From NCBI GenBank assembly GCA_036489025.1, contig DASXGN010000035.1:62001-126000 (forward strand): 64,000 bases of DNA, given 5' to 3'. The notes beneath the pieces were generated by a model. That model ran no database searches and was not told where the DNA came from. It saw only the letters and a program-made list of their open reading frames with translations. Position numbers and translations under genes: made by a program. Of the stretch, positions 27,104 to 36,226 are shown piece by piece (position 1 is the stretch's first letter; each line of letters starts with the position of its first letter). The stretch is from Dryocola sp036489025. GTDB lineage: Bacteria > Pseudomonadota > Gammaproteobacteria > Enterobacterales > Enterobacteriaceae.

Positions 27104-27784
27104 ATGCTAACAATCCCAGGGCTGTGTTGGCTATGCCATATGCCGCTGGCGTGCCCGGCGTGGGGAATATGCTCGCGATGTACGCAAGCATTAGCCAGTC
27201 CGGACTGCTGCCCGCGCTGCGGATTGCCAGCTGCGAAAGGGATAAAGCAATGCGGCCGGTGTCTGCAAAAACCGCCGCCGTGGGACAGCATCCTGTTTGT
27301 CAGTGATTATCGCGCCCCGCTTAAATCGCTCGTCCACAGGCTAAAATTCGGCGCAGCCACCGCCCTGGCCCCGGCGCTATCGCGGCTCATTTTGCTCAAA
27401 GTACTGGAGGCAAAACGTGCGCTTAACATTCCGCAACCCGACATGATTATCAGCGTTCCGCTGCATTCTCGTCGGGCCTGGCGTCGGGGCTTTAACCAAA
27501 CGGCTCTCCTTGCGGCACCTCTGGCACGCTGGCTTCGCTGCGGCTACGACGAAGCATCCGTCCGGCGGCTGCACGCTACTGCGACCCAGCACCAGCTCAG
27601 TGCAAAGCTCCGCCGCCGCAACCTTCGCGGGGCGTTCAGGGTTGATATTCCGGTAGCAGGCCGCCATATGGTGATTGTGGATGATGTCGTCACAACGGGC
27701 AGTACCGTGGCGGAAATTACGCAGCTGTTAAAAAAACAGGGTGCGGCGACTGTCCAGGTATGGTGCCTTTGTCGAACCTTGTAG
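27104..27784 (+). CDS. gntX: GntX, ComF-family phosphoribosyltransferase-like protein
   Basis: Encodes 226 residues (E. coli 227). I chose ATG at 27104 because GGAGG lies five bases upstream and the product then begins MLTIPGLCWLC, as in E. coli; a GTG six bases earlier overlaps the ribosome-binding site. An N-terminal Cys-rich zinc-ribbon-like region (CWLC, CSRC, CPRCG, CGRC) precedes a type I PRTase domain with VIVDDVVTTGST. E. coli GntX has been linked to gluconate use and to DNA uptake for nutrition; the biochemical role is not settled. Confidence 0.94.
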   Translation: MLTIPGLCWLCHMPLACPAWGICSRCTQALASPDCCPRCGLPAAKGIKQCGRCLQKPPPWDSILFVSDYRAPLKSLVHRLKFGAATALAPALSRLILLKVLEAKRALNIPQPDMIISVPLHSRRAWRRGFNQTALLAAPLARWLRCGYDEASVRRLHATATQHQLSAKLRRRNLRGAFRVDIPVAGRHMVIVDDVVTTGSTVAEITQLLKKQGAATVQVWCLCRTL

Positions 27785-27807
27785 ACCCTCGATGATGGGC
27801 GTATTAT
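27779..27807 (+). promoter_or_regulatory. Putative nfuA promoter
   Basis: TTGTAG (27779-27784) and TATTAT (27802-27807) are separated by 17 bases. The -35 overlaps the end of gntX and the -10 overlaps the IscR site. Confidence 0.5.
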
Positions 27808-27830
27808 AACCGACTAAAATAGTCAACTAT
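27806..27830. promoter_or_regulatory. IscR type 1 binding site upstream of nfuA
   Basis: A 25-base near-palindrome of the form ATAACC-GACT-AAAAT-AGTC-AACTAT matches the IscR type 1 consensus (ATA-n3-GACT-n5-AGTC-n3-TAT). E. coli nfuA (yhgI) is a known target of [2Fe-2S]-IscR repression. The site overlaps the likely -10 hexamer, consistent with repression. Confidence 0.8.
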
Positions 27831-27842
27831 TGAGCAATCGTT

Positions 27843-28418
27843 ATGATCCGTATTTCCGATACTGCACAATCTCACTTTGCCAAACTGCTGGCAGGTCAGG
27901 AAGAAGGGACGCAAATCCGCGTATTCGTTATCAATCCTGGTACTCCAAATGCGGAGTGCGGGGTGTCCTATTGTCCGCCGGATGCGGTTGAAGCAAGCGA
28001 TACCGCGTTAAAATTCGAACAGCTGACGGCCTATGTCGATGAGCTGAGCGCACCGTACCTCGAAGACGCAGAAATTGATTTTGTGACCGACCAGCTGGGC
28101 TCCCAGCTCACGCTGAAAGCGCCGAACGCTAAAATGCGCAAAGTTTCTGATGACGCCCCGCTGATGGAGCGCGTTGAATATATGCTTCAGGCTACGGTTA
28201 ATCCGCAGCTGGCAGGCCACGGCGGCCGCGTCACGCTGATGGAAATCACCGAAGACGGCCTGGCCATTCTGCAATTCGGCGGCGGTTGTAACGGCTGTTC
28301 TATGGTCGATGTCACCCTGAAAGAAGGGATTGAGAAACAGCTGCTGGCTGAGTTCCCTGAGCTGAAAGGCGTTCGTGACTTGACCGAACACCAGCGCGGC
28401 GAGCATTCTTACTATTGA
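27843..28418 (+). CDS. nfuA: NfuA, Fe-S cluster carrier protein
   Basis: Encodes 191 residues, as in E. coli. A degenerate A-type domain (about 1-110) lacks the three-Cys set of true A-type carriers and is followed by a Nfu domain with CNGCSM, whose Cys149 and Cys152 hold a bridging [4Fe-4S] cluster in the dimer. It delivers clusters to apoproteins such as aconitase and LipA under oxidative stress or iron limitation. In E. coli gntT lies next to it; here malQ follows. Confidence 0.98.
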   Translation: MIRISDTAQSHFAKLLAGQEEGTQIRVFVINPGTPNAECGVSYCPPDAVEASDTALKFEQLTAYVDELSAPYLEDAEIDFVTDQLGSQLTLKAPNAKMRKVSDDAPLMERVEYMLQATVNPQLAGHGGRVTLMEITEDGLAILQFGGGCNGCSMVDVTLKEGIEKQLLAEFPELKGVRDLTEHQRGEHSYY

Positions 28419-28423
28419 TTCAT

Positions 28424-28446
28424 CCCCCCCCCCGCTTCGCGGGGGG
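28424..28446. terminator. Hairpin with C10 tract between nfuA and malQ
   Basis: CCCCCCGC (28428-28435) pairs with GCGGGGGG (28439-28446) around a TTC loop, between two convergent genes. The left arm is part of a run of ten C (28424-28433). There is no strong T tract, so termination strength is uncertain. Confidence 0.55.
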
Positions 28447-28457
28447 TAGTTTCCTGC

Positions 28458-30539
28458 CTATGCTTTCCTGCGTCGCTTATCTAAATCCTTCAGTAATTTG
28501 TTCACGCCTTCATCGGCAAACATCTTCTCTAAAGAAGTCGAAAGCTTGCGGCGCCAGTTTTTATACTGGTAGCTGGTGCCGGGAATATTGACCGGTTCAG
28601 CCATGCCCAGCCAGTCTTCGGGCTGTAGGCCAAGCAGCGCGCTGTTGCTGTCCGCAATATAACGTTGCATGCCGCGGTTCAGCGTAGCCGTCATCGCCAT
28701 CAGCGAGGCTTTATGCCCTGCCCGCTTCGGCAGGCAGCCATATTTATGCAGCCCTTCCAGCAATCCTTGCTTAGCCCGTTCGCGATCCTGATAAAGCCCG
28801 TTCAGCACGTCTTCGTCGGGATAAAGTCCCAGCGTTTTGCCCAGCGTTAAATCTCCGCTTTCCCAATAGCCGCGCAGGGTCGGGAGATCGTGTGTGGTAG
28901 CAACCGCCATGGACTGCTTAGGCCAGGTTTGCGGAGCGCGGAACTGCTTCTCGGGATCGTGCTCGAAATACAGCACTTTGTACGAATAAACTCCGCTGTC
29001 GCGCAGCTTGCCAACGATCTCAACCGGCACGGTACCAAGATCTTCGCCGATCACCATACAGCCGTGACGCTTGCTTTCTAAAGCGAGGATCGACAGCAGA
29101 TCGTCCACCGGGTAATGCACGTAAGCGCCCTTATCCGCCGTCTCACCGTAAGGGATCCACCACAGCCGCAGCATCGACATCACGTGGTCAATTCGCAGCG
29201 CGCCGCAGCTGGTCATATTGGCCCGCAGCAGCTCAATGTAGGGTTCATAAGCACGGGCGGTAATCACATGCGGATCCATCGGCGGCAGGCCCCAGTTCTG
29301 GCCGAGCGGACCGAGAATGTCCGGCGGCGCACCTACCGAGGCTTTCAGGCAATACAGCTCGCGGTCGCACCATGTTTCCGAACCGCCTTCTGCAACGCCG
29401 ACCGCCAGATCGCGATACAGCCCGATGGGCATCTTAAAGCCCTGGCTGGTCTGCCAGCACGCGTCAAACTGGCTGAACGCCAGATACTGCAGCCACAGCC
29501 AGAAGCTCACTTCATCTTCGTGCTGCTGGCAGAAAGCTTTGACTTCTTTACCGTGTGCATTGCGGTAGCCTTCCGGCCAGACCGGCCAGCCCCAGCGCAT
29601 TTCATCTTCTTTGACCTGATACGCATGCAGAGCATCGAATGCCGCCTGGTAATACAGACTCTCGCCGCCGGCGGCGATAAAATCTTTAAAGGCCTGCACC
29701 AGCTCATCGCGTGAATCACGCTTTGAAAACTGCTTCCAGGCCATGCGCAAAGCCGCCATCTTCAATACGGTGACGGTAGAATAATCAACCCATTGCGCAT
29801 CGCGCACCGCCTGCAAAGACTGCTGCGTGGTCGGCATATTCCACCAGGCCTGCGCCTCATCGCTCAGCAGAAAATCATCTACCGCATTCACATCGATATA
29901 GATGACGTTCAGCCAGCGGCGGGAAGACGGACTGTACGGACTGGCGCTTTCCGGGTTAGCCGGGTACAGCGCGTGAATCGGGTTCAGGCCGATAAACGAA
30001 CCGCCGCGCTGAGCGACGTCCACCAGCATGCGCTGCAAATCACCGAAGTCGCCAATGCCCCAGTTACGCTCCGAACGTAAAGTGTAGAGCTGCACGCAGG
30101 CCCCCCACAGCTTCTTATCCTGCAATAAAGCTTCCGGTTCATAACAGCGTTTTGGCGCAACGATAATGCGGCACTGCCAGCGGTGTTCATGCTGGCTAAC
30201 CGTCAGGTCGTGATAGCCTTCCGGGAGTCTGGCCGGCAGCACGAGCTGTTGACCCGCCTGCGCCTGCCCTTTGTGCTGCTTCCCTTCTTCCGTTGTCAGC
30301 TGCCAGGTAAATTCCCCGTGGCCTTCCAGCGGCAGGGCCATTTTCTTTCCTGAGGTAAAAACCTGCACGTTTGGAACGGGTGTCACCGCCACCTTTTTAG
30401 GGGCGGCGGTACGGCTCATGGCTTCCAGCAAGCGCAGCTTGGTATCCGCCGGAATCGCCTGCGGCTTGCCGTGAGCGTTGATGTAGTTAGCTGCTATTCC
30501 TGCCGCCTGCGCGGCGTTATCAAGGCGTTTGCTGTCCAT
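28458..30539 (-). CDS. malQ: MalQ, 4-alpha-glucanotransferase (amylomaltase)
   Basis: Cytosolic GH77 enzyme, 693 residues (E. coli 694), that disproportionates maltodextrins, releasing glucose and longer chains for MalP. Catalytic signature segments are visible: LRIDHVM (nucleophile Asp), GEDLGTVP (acid/base Glu) and TTHDLPTLRGYW (transition-state Asp). It follows malP with a nine-base gap, so the two form one MalT-activated operon. Confidence 0.98.
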   Translation of the reverse strand: MDSKRLDNAAQAAGIAANYINAHGKPQAIPADTKLRLLEAMSRTAAPKKVAVTPVPNVQVFTSGKKMALPLEGHGEFTWQLTTEEGKQHKGQAQAGQQLVLPARLPEGYHDLTVSQHEHRWQCRIIVAPKRCYEPEALLQDKKLWGACVQLYTLRSERNWGIGDFGDLQRMLVDVAQRGGSFIGLNPIHALYPANPESASPYSPSSRRWLNVIYIDVNAVDDFLLSDEAQAWWNMPTTQQSLQAVRDAQWVDYSTVTVLKMAALRMAWKQFSKRDSRDELVQAFKDFIAAGGESLYYQAAFDALHAYQVKEDEMRWGWPVWPEGYRNAHGKEVKAFCQQHEDEVSFWLWLQYLAFSQFDACWQTSQGFKMPIGLYRDLAVGVAEGGSETWCDRELYCLKASVGAPPDILGPLGQNWGLPPMDPHVITARAYEPYIELLRANMTSCGALRIDHVMSMLRLWWIPYGETADKGAYVHYPVDDLLSILALESKRHGCMVIGEDLGTVPVEIVGKLRDSGVYSYKVLYFEHDPEKQFRAPQTWPKQSMAVATTHDLPTLRGYWESGDLTLGKTLGLYPDEDVLNGLYQDRERAKQGLLEGLHKYGCLPKRAGHKASLMAMTATLNRGMQRYIADSNSALLGLQPEDWLGMAEPVNIPGTSYQYKNWRRKLSTSLEKMFADEGVNKLLKDLDKRRRKA

Positions 30540-30548
30540 GTCAGTCCC

Positions 30549-32951
30549 TTAGCGCTTTGCCTGCCAGATGCGTTGCTGATAATCGCGAATAGAGCGATCC
30601 GAGCTAAACATGCCGCAGCGGGCGGTATTCAGAATGGCGGCGCGAGTCCAGGCCTCCTGGTCGAGGTACAGCTCATCGGCCAGTTTCTGCGCCGCGGCGT
30701 AGGAGGTGAAATCAGCCATCACCAGATACGGATCGCCACCTTCTTTGCCGATGCTATGCAGCATCTGGTCAAAGGCGTGCTTATCGCCTTCAGCGTAGAT
30801 ACCCTTTTCCAGCTCTTTGAGCACCGCATCGAGCGCCTTGTCCTTCTTACGCCATTTCACCGGGTCGTAACCTTTGGCCTTAAGCGCCTTCACTTCTTCC
30901 ACCGTGTGGCCGAAGATAAAGATATTCTCTTCGCCTACTTTCTCAGCGATTTCGACGTTCGCGCCATCCAGCGTGCCAACGGTCAGCGCGCCGTTCAGGG
31001 CAAGCTTCATGTTGCCGGTACCGGACGCTTCTTTCCCGGCGGTAGAAATCTGCTCGGAGATATCAGCTGCCGGGATCATGATCTCCGCGGCTGAAACGCA
31101 GTAGTCAGGCAGGAACACAACTTTCAGTTGGTCACCCACGGCCGGGTCGTTGTTGATCGCCTGAGCGACTTTATTGATGGCGAAGATGATGTTTTTCGCC
31201 AGGTAGTATCCCGGCGCGGCTTTAGCCCCGAACAGATAAACGCGCGGCACGCGATCGGCCTGCGGGTTTTCACGAATTTCTTTGTACTGTGCCAGAATAT
31301 GCAGCAGATTCAGATGCTGGCGTTTGTACTCATGCAGGCGTTTAATCTGCACGTCGAACAGCGCGTTCGGGCTGATGATAATGCCGGTGCGCGCTTTCAC
31401 GAACGCGGCCAGCTTCACTTTGTTCTGGTATTTGATCTCGCGGTATTCTTTGCGGAACTTCGCGTCGTCGGCGAATGTCTCCAGCCCTTCCAGCACGTCC
31501 AGATCGTTTGCCCACTCTTTCTTCAGCTTTTTGTCGAGCAGCGCGGCCAGCGCCGGGTTGCACTGTTTGATCCAGCGGCGAGGCGTAATGCCGTTGGTGA
31601 CGTTGTGGAATTTATTCGGCCAAAGCTGGTGATACTCAGGGAACAGGTCTTTCACCACCAGATCCGAGTGCAGCGCCGCCACGCCGTTAACCGCGAAACC
31701 GCTCACCACGCACATGTTCGCCATGCGTACCTGCTTATCGTGAACGACCGCCAGCCTGGCCCAAACGGCCGCATCCCCCGGCCAGGTTTTGTCCACCAGC
31801 TTTTTAAAGCGGGCGTTAATCTCGTTGACGATCTGCATATGACGAGGCAGCAGGGTCTTCACCAGCTTCTCGTCCCAGCATTCCAGCGCTTCCGGCATCA
31901 GCGTGTGGTTGGTGTAGGCGAAGGTTTTGCTGGTGATGGCCCAGGCGTCGTCCCAGCTCAGCTGATGCTCGTCAATAAGCACGCGCAGCAGCTCGGGGAT
32001 AGCGATAGTCGGGTGCGTGTCGTTAAGCTGAATCACTTCGTAATCGGCGAGTTCGGCCAGCTTGCGACCCGCCAGATGATGGCGACGCAGAATGTCCGCT
32101 ACGGAACAGGCGCACTGGAAATACTGCTGCATCAGGCGCAGCTTCTTGCCGTTCAGGTGGTTATCGTTCGGATAGAGAACTTTGGTCAGTTTTTCCGCGT
32201 CGATCCCCTGCTGCTCTGCCTTCAGGAAATCGCCGTCGTTGAATTTGGTGAGATCGAACGGATGCGCGTGCTTCGCCTGCCACAGGCGCAGCGGCTGGGC
32301 GACGCCGTTACGATAGCCGAGCACCGGCAGGTCCCAGGCTTCCCCCTGGAAGACAAAGGCGGGCTCCCAGCGTACGGTTTTGCCGTCTTTAATTACTTTG
32401 CCGCCCACGCCAACCTGTACGTCAAGCTGCGAGTTATGCTGGAACCACGGATAGCTGCCGCGTTTCCAGTCGTCCGGCGCTTCCATCTGCTGCCCGTCTT
32501 TGAAGGACTGGCGGAACAGGCCGTACTGGTAGTTCAGACCGTAGCCAATCGCCGACTGCCCCACCGTCGCCATCGAATCCAGGAAGCACGCTGCCAGACG
32601 CCCTAAGCCGCCGTTGCCCAGCGCCGGGTCCGTTTCTTCCTCCAGCAGGTCGGTCAGGTTAATATCGAAGGCTTTCAGTTCGTCCGCCACGCCCTGATAC
32701 CAGCCCAGATTCAGCAGGTTGTTGCCGGTCAAACGGCCAATCAGGAACTCCATGGAGATGTAGTTCACGTGGCGCTGTTTGGCCTGCGGCTTAGCAGCCG
32801 GCTGCGCGGCCAGTAATTCAGCCAGCGCACCGCTCACGGCATGCCACCACTGGTGCTGGGTCATTTCACTGGCGCTTTGCAGGCCGTAACGCTGCCACTG
32901 ACGGGTCAGCGCAGCCTGAAATTGTGCTTTATCGAAGGTCGGCTGTGACAT
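30549..32951 (-). CDS. malP: MalP, maltodextrin phosphorylase
   Basis: PLP-dependent GT35 enzyme, 800 residues (E. coli 797), that phosphorolyses maltodextrins to glucose 1-phosphate. The PLP-lysine region EASGTGNMKLALNGAL is intact, as is the upstream LGNGGLGRLAACFLDS segment. It differs from GlgP, 7 kb away, in sequence and in being induced with maltose. First gene of malPQ. Confidence 0.98.
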   Translation of the reverse strand: MSQPTFDKAQFQAALTRQWQRYGLQSASEMTQHQWWHAVSGALAELLAAQPAAKPQAKQRHVNYISMEFLIGRLTGNNLLNLGWYQGVADELKAFDINLTDLLEEETDPALGNGGLGRLAACFLDSMATVGQSAIGYGLNYQYGLFRQSFKDGQQMEAPDDWKRGSYPWFQHNSQLDVQVGVGGKVIKDGKTVRWEPAFVFQGEAWDLPVLGYRNGVAQPLRLWQAKHAHPFDLTKFNDGDFLKAEQQGIDAEKLTKVLYPNDNHLNGKKLRLMQQYFQCACSVADILRRHHLAGRKLAELADYEVIQLNDTHPTIAIPELLRVLIDEHQLSWDDAWAITSKTFAYTNHTLMPEALECWDEKLVKTLLPRHMQIVNEINARFKKLVDKTWPGDAAVWARLAVVHDKQVRMANMCVVSGFAVNGVAALHSDLVVKDLFPEYHQLWPNKFHNVTNGITPRRWIKQCNPALAALLDKKLKKEWANDLDVLEGLETFADDAKFRKEYREIKYQNKVKLAAFVKARTGIIISPNALFDVQIKRLHEYKRQHLNLLHILAQYKEIRENPQADRVPRVYLFGAKAAPGYYLAKNIIFAINKVAQAINNDPAVGDQLKVVFLPDYCVSAAEIMIPAADISEQISTAGKEASGTGNMKLALNGALTVGTLDGANVEIAEKVGEENIFIFGHTVEEVKALKAKGYDPVKWRKKDKALDAVLKELEKGIYAEGDKHAFDQMLHSIGKEGGDPYLVMADFTSYAAAQKLADELYLDQEAWTRAAILNTARCGMFSSDRSIRDYQQRIWQAKR

Positions 32952-33019
32952 AGGGAATCGGGTCCTGTGATTGTTCTAAATTCATTGCCCGCTAGTGTGC
33001 CGGGCGGCCTGGGCTTATT

Positions 33020-33064
33020 CCTCATCCTGAGGGGGATTAGACGGGGAGGAGCGCCGGGGATGAG
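33020..33064. promoter_or_regulatory. Cluster of MalT boxes upstream of malPQ
   Basis: Matches to the MalT box core GGGGA(T/G)GA: GGATGAGG on the minus strand (33020-33027), GGGGAGGA (33043-33050) and GGGGATGA (33057-33064) on the plus strand, with a weaker GGGGATTA between. Mixed orientation is typical of malP-type promoters, which MalT activates with maltotriose and ATP. Confidence 0.75.
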
Positions 33065-33066
33065 CC

Positions 33067-33090
33067 AAAAGTGTGATCGCCGACACTTTT
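33067..33090. promoter_or_regulatory. Perfect 8-base inverted repeat next to MalT boxes
   Basis: AAAAGTGT and ACACTTTT are separated by eight bases. The left half contains TGTGA, so a weak CRP site is possible, but the right half is a poor match to TCACA. Confidence 0.35.
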
Positions 33091-33277
33091 GTCCGCTCCC
33101 GGTAAGGCGATTCCCTCCATTTTCCCTGATCTTTTCGGACAACAAACGAGCGATTGCGTTCGTTATTTCCTTTCGACTGAAACCGATTTCTGCGCAGGCA
33201 GGGCGCGGCTGTCATGCGTTTACCCATCAGAAAAAAAACGGCTGGCGGACAGTAACCATTCATTAAAAATATGGATT

Positions 33278-33293
33278 TGTGACAAGGTGCAAC
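33278..33293. promoter_or_regulatory. CRP site of the malT promoter
   Basis: TGTGA-CAAGGT-GCAAC occupies the position of the known imperfect CRP site of E. coli malT. The following sequence, including ATTAATTACGAAGCG near 33360, also resembles the E. coli malT promoter as I remember it. The remainder of the 530-base malP-malT gap (32952-33481) holds the MalT boxes and no credible gene. Confidence 0.6.
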
Positions 33294-33481
33294 TTACCGC
33301 GCACTGAAACTTCAACAATCTTGCAATAGAGAAGAATCTGGACGACCTTAACGGTAAGCATTAATTACGAAGCGTAAAAAAAATCGCATTTGTACATAAT
33401 TCCCTCACTTTTCCCCCGACTGCCAACGCCAGGCGGTGCGAAAAAGGGCGGATTAATTCACACACAGTGAAGTGACTGACT

Positions 33482-36187
33482 ATGTTGATCCCATCCAAAT
33501 TGAGTCGCCCGGTACGTCTGGAAAACACCGTGGTTCGCGACCGCCTGTTGGTGAAGCTATCAACGGCCGCCAATTATCGGCTGGCGTTAATAACAAGCCC
33601 GGCAGGCTACGGCAAAACCACGCTGGTCTCCCAGTGGGCAGCAGGGAAAAATGAGTTAGGTTGGTACTCCCTCGACGAGGGTGACAACCAACAGGAACGC
33701 TTTGCCAGCTACCTGATTTGCGCCCTGCAACAGGCAACCGGCGGCCATTGTGTCAGCAGTGAAGTGATGGCGCAAAAGCGCCAGTACGCGAGCCTTTCTT
33801 CGCTTTTCTCCCAGCTTTTTATCGAGCTTGCCGAATGGCACCGCCCGCTGTTCCTGGTGATTGATGATTACCATCTCATCAGCAACCCGGTCATTCACGA
33901 AGCGATGCGTTTTTTCATTCGCCATCAGCCGGAAAACCTGACGCTGGTGGTGCTTTCGCGCAACCTGCCGCAGCTCGGCATTGCCAACCTGCGCGTGCGC
34001 GATCAGCTGCTGGAAATCGGCAGTCAGCAGCTCGCCTTTACCCACCAGGAAGCAAAACAGTTCTTCGATTGCCGCCTGAGCACGCCGATTGAGCAGGCGG
34101 ACAGCAGCCGCCTTTGCGACGACGTTGCCGGCTGGGCAACCGCCCTACAGCTCATTGCGCTTTCCGCACGCCAGAGCAACACGCCAGCACACCATTCCGC
34201 ACGCCGCTTGTCCGGCATCAACGCCAGCCATCTGTCCGATTATCTGGTGGATGAAGTGCTGGATAACGTTGACGCGCAGACGCGTAACTTCCTGCTGCGC
34301 AGTTCGATTCTGCGCTCGATGAACGACGCGCTGATCGTGCGGGTTACTGGTGAAGAAAACGGCCAGATGCGCCTGGAGGAAACCGAGCGCCAGGGGCTGT
34401 TCTTACAGCGCATGGACGACTCCGGCGAATGGTTCTGCTTCCACCCGCTGTTCGGCAGCTTCCTGCGCCAGCGCTGTCAGTGGGAGCTGGCCGCCGAACT
34501 GCCGGAAATTCACCGCGCCGCTGCCGAAAGCTGGATGGCGCAGGGCTTCCCAAGCGAGGCTATTCATCACGCCCTTGCCGCAGGCGACGCCAGCATGCTG
34601 CGCGATATTCTGCTACATCACGCCTGGGCGCTGTTCAATCACAGCGAACTGACGCTGCTGGAGGAATCCCTGAAGGCGCTGCCGTGGGAAAGCCTGCTGG
34701 AGAATCCAAAGCTTGTGCTGCTACAGGCCTGGCTGATGCAAAGCCAGCACCGCTACAGCGAAGTGAACACGCTGCTGGCCCGCGCCGAGCAGGAAATGAA
34801 TCTGGTCATGGACGACACGCTGCACGGCGAATTCAACGCCCTGCGCGCGCAGGTTGCCATCAACGACGGCGACCCGGTGGAAGCCGAAAGGCTGGCTATG
34901 GTGGCGCTGGATATGCTGCCGCTGGCTAATTTCTACAGCCGCATTGTGGCGACGTCGGTACACGGCGAAGTGCTGCACTGCAAAGGCGATCTCACGAAAT
35001 CGCTGTCGGTAATGCAGCAAACCGAACAGATGTCGCGCCGCCATGATGTATGGCACTACGCGCTGTGGAGCCTGATTCAGCAAAGCGAAATCCTGCTGGC
35101 GCAGGGCTTCTTACAGGCCGCGTGGGAGACGCAGGAAAAAGCGTTCATTCTGATTCGCGAGCAGCATCTGGAACAGCTGCCGCTGCATGAATTCCTGCTG
35201 CGCATTCGGGCGCAGCTGCTTTGGGCCTGGTCACGCCTGGATGAAGCGGAAGCCTCCGCCCGCTACGGCGTGGAAGTGCTGGCAGGCTACCAGCCGCAGC
35301 AGCAGCTTCAGTGCCTGGCGCTGCTGGTACAGTGTTCCCTGGCGCGCGGTGATTTAGATAACGCCCGCAGCCATCTGAACCGCCTGGAAAACCTGCTGGG
35401 CAACGGGCCGTATCACAGCGACTGGGTGTCCAACGCCGATAAAGTGCGGGTGATTTACTGGCAGATGACGGGCGACAAAAAATCCGCCGCCAACTGGCTA
35501 CGCCTGACGCCCAAACCAGAATTTGCGAATAATCACTTCCTGCAAAGCCAGTGGCGCAACATCGCCCGCGTCCAAATTTTACTGGGGGATTTTGACCCGG
35601 CGGAAATGGTGCTTGAGGAGCTGAACGAGAACGCACGCAGCCTGCGGCTGATGAGCGATCTCAACCGCAACCTGCTGCTGCTCAACCAGCTTTACTGGCA
35701 GGCCGGGCGGAAAAGCGACGCGCAGCGCGTGCTGCTTGAAGCGCTGGCGCTGGCCAACCGTACCGGCTTTATCAGCCACTTTGTGATTGAAGGCGAGGCG
35801 ATGGCCCAGCAGCTGCGCCAGCTTATTCAGCTCAATACCCTGCCGGAGCTGGATCAGCACCGCGCCCAGCGCATTCTGCGCGAGATTAACCAACACCATC
35901 GCCATAAGTTCGCCCACTTCGACGAGAATTTCGTTAACCGATTGCTGACCCACCCGGAAGTCCCGGAGCTGATCCGCACCAGCCCGCTGACCCAGCGCGA
36001 ATGGCAGGTTTTAGGACTGATTTATTCGGGCTACAGCAATGACCAAATCGCGGGCGAGCTGGACGTGGCGGCCACCACCATCAAGACGCATATCCGCAAT
36101 TTGTATCAGAAACTCGGCGTGGCGCATCGGCAGGATGCGGTGCAGCATGCGCAGAAGCTGCTGAAGATGATGGGGTACGGGGTGTAA
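33482..36187 (+). CDS. malT: MalT, maltose regulon activator
   Basis: STAND-class ATP-dependent transcription activator, 901 residues, identical in length to E. coli. The Walker A motif SPAGYGKTT lies near residues 39-47 and a Walker B-like LVIDDYHLI near 120-128. A winged-helix region, a maltotriose-sensing TPR-like superhelix (about 440-800) and a C-terminal LuxR-type HTH (LTQREWQVLGLIYSGYSNDQIA) follow. It starts ATGTTGATCCCA, divergent from malPQ. It converges on glpD, unlike E. coli K-12, where the rtc genes follow. Confidence 0.98.
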   Translation: MLIPSKLSRPVRLENTVVRDRLLVKLSTAANYRLALITSPAGYGKTTLVSQWAAGKNELGWYSLDEGDNQQERFASYLICALQQATGGHCVSSEVMAQKRQYASLSSLFSQLFIELAEWHRPLFLVIDDYHLISNPVIHEAMRFFIRHQPENLTLVVLSRNLPQLGIANLRVRDQLLEIGSQQLAFTHQEAKQFFDCRLSTPIEQADSSRLCDDVAGWATALQLIALSARQSNTPAHHSARRLSGINASHLSDYLVDEVLDNVDAQTRNFLLRSSILRSMNDALIVRVTGEENGQMRLEETERQGLFLQRMDDSGEWFCFHPLFGSFLRQRCQWELAAELPEIHRAAAESWMAQGFPSEAIHHALAAGDASMLRDILLHHAWALFNHSELTLLEESLKALPWESLLENPKLVLLQAWLMQSQHRYSEVNTLLARAEQEMNLVMDDTLHGEFNALRAQVAINDGDPVEAERLAMVALDMLPLANFYSRIVATSVHGEVLHCKGDLTKSLSVMQQTEQMSRRHDVWHYALWSLIQQSEILLAQGFLQAAWETQEKAFILIREQHLEQLPLHEFLLRIRAQLLWAWSRLDEAEASARYGVEVLAGYQPQQQLQCLALLVQCSLARGDLDNARSHLNRLENLLGNGPYHSDWVSNADKVRVIYWQMTGDKKSAANWLRLTPKPEFANNHFLQSQWRNIARVQILLGDFDPAEMVLEELNENARSLRLMSDLNRNLLLLNQLYWQAGRKSDAQRVLLEALALANRTGFISHFVIEGEAMAQQLRQLIQLNTLPELDQHRAQRILREINQHHRHKFAHFDENFVNRLLTHPEVPELIRTSPLTQREWQVLGLIYSGYSNDQIAGELDVAATTIKTHIRNLYQKLGVAHRQDAVQHAQKLLKMMGYGV

Positions 36188-36194
36188 ACCATGG

Positions 36195-36217
36195 CCCTCT
36201 CCCAGGAAGGGAGAGGG
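36195..36217. terminator. Perfect hairpin between malT and glpD
   Basis: CCCTCTCCC and GGGAGAGGG form a perfect 9-base stem around AGGAA between the two convergent stops. There is no T tract. It belongs to the group of C-rich hairpins noted after bcsC and tex and lies at one edge of the inverted glp block. Confidence 0.6.
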
Positions 36218-36226
36218 GAAATCTCC

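Noticed and set aside
31128..32606. 492-codon plus-strand reading frame opposite malP
   Set aside because: Same kind of shadow; the minus-strand MalP is unmistakable and complete.
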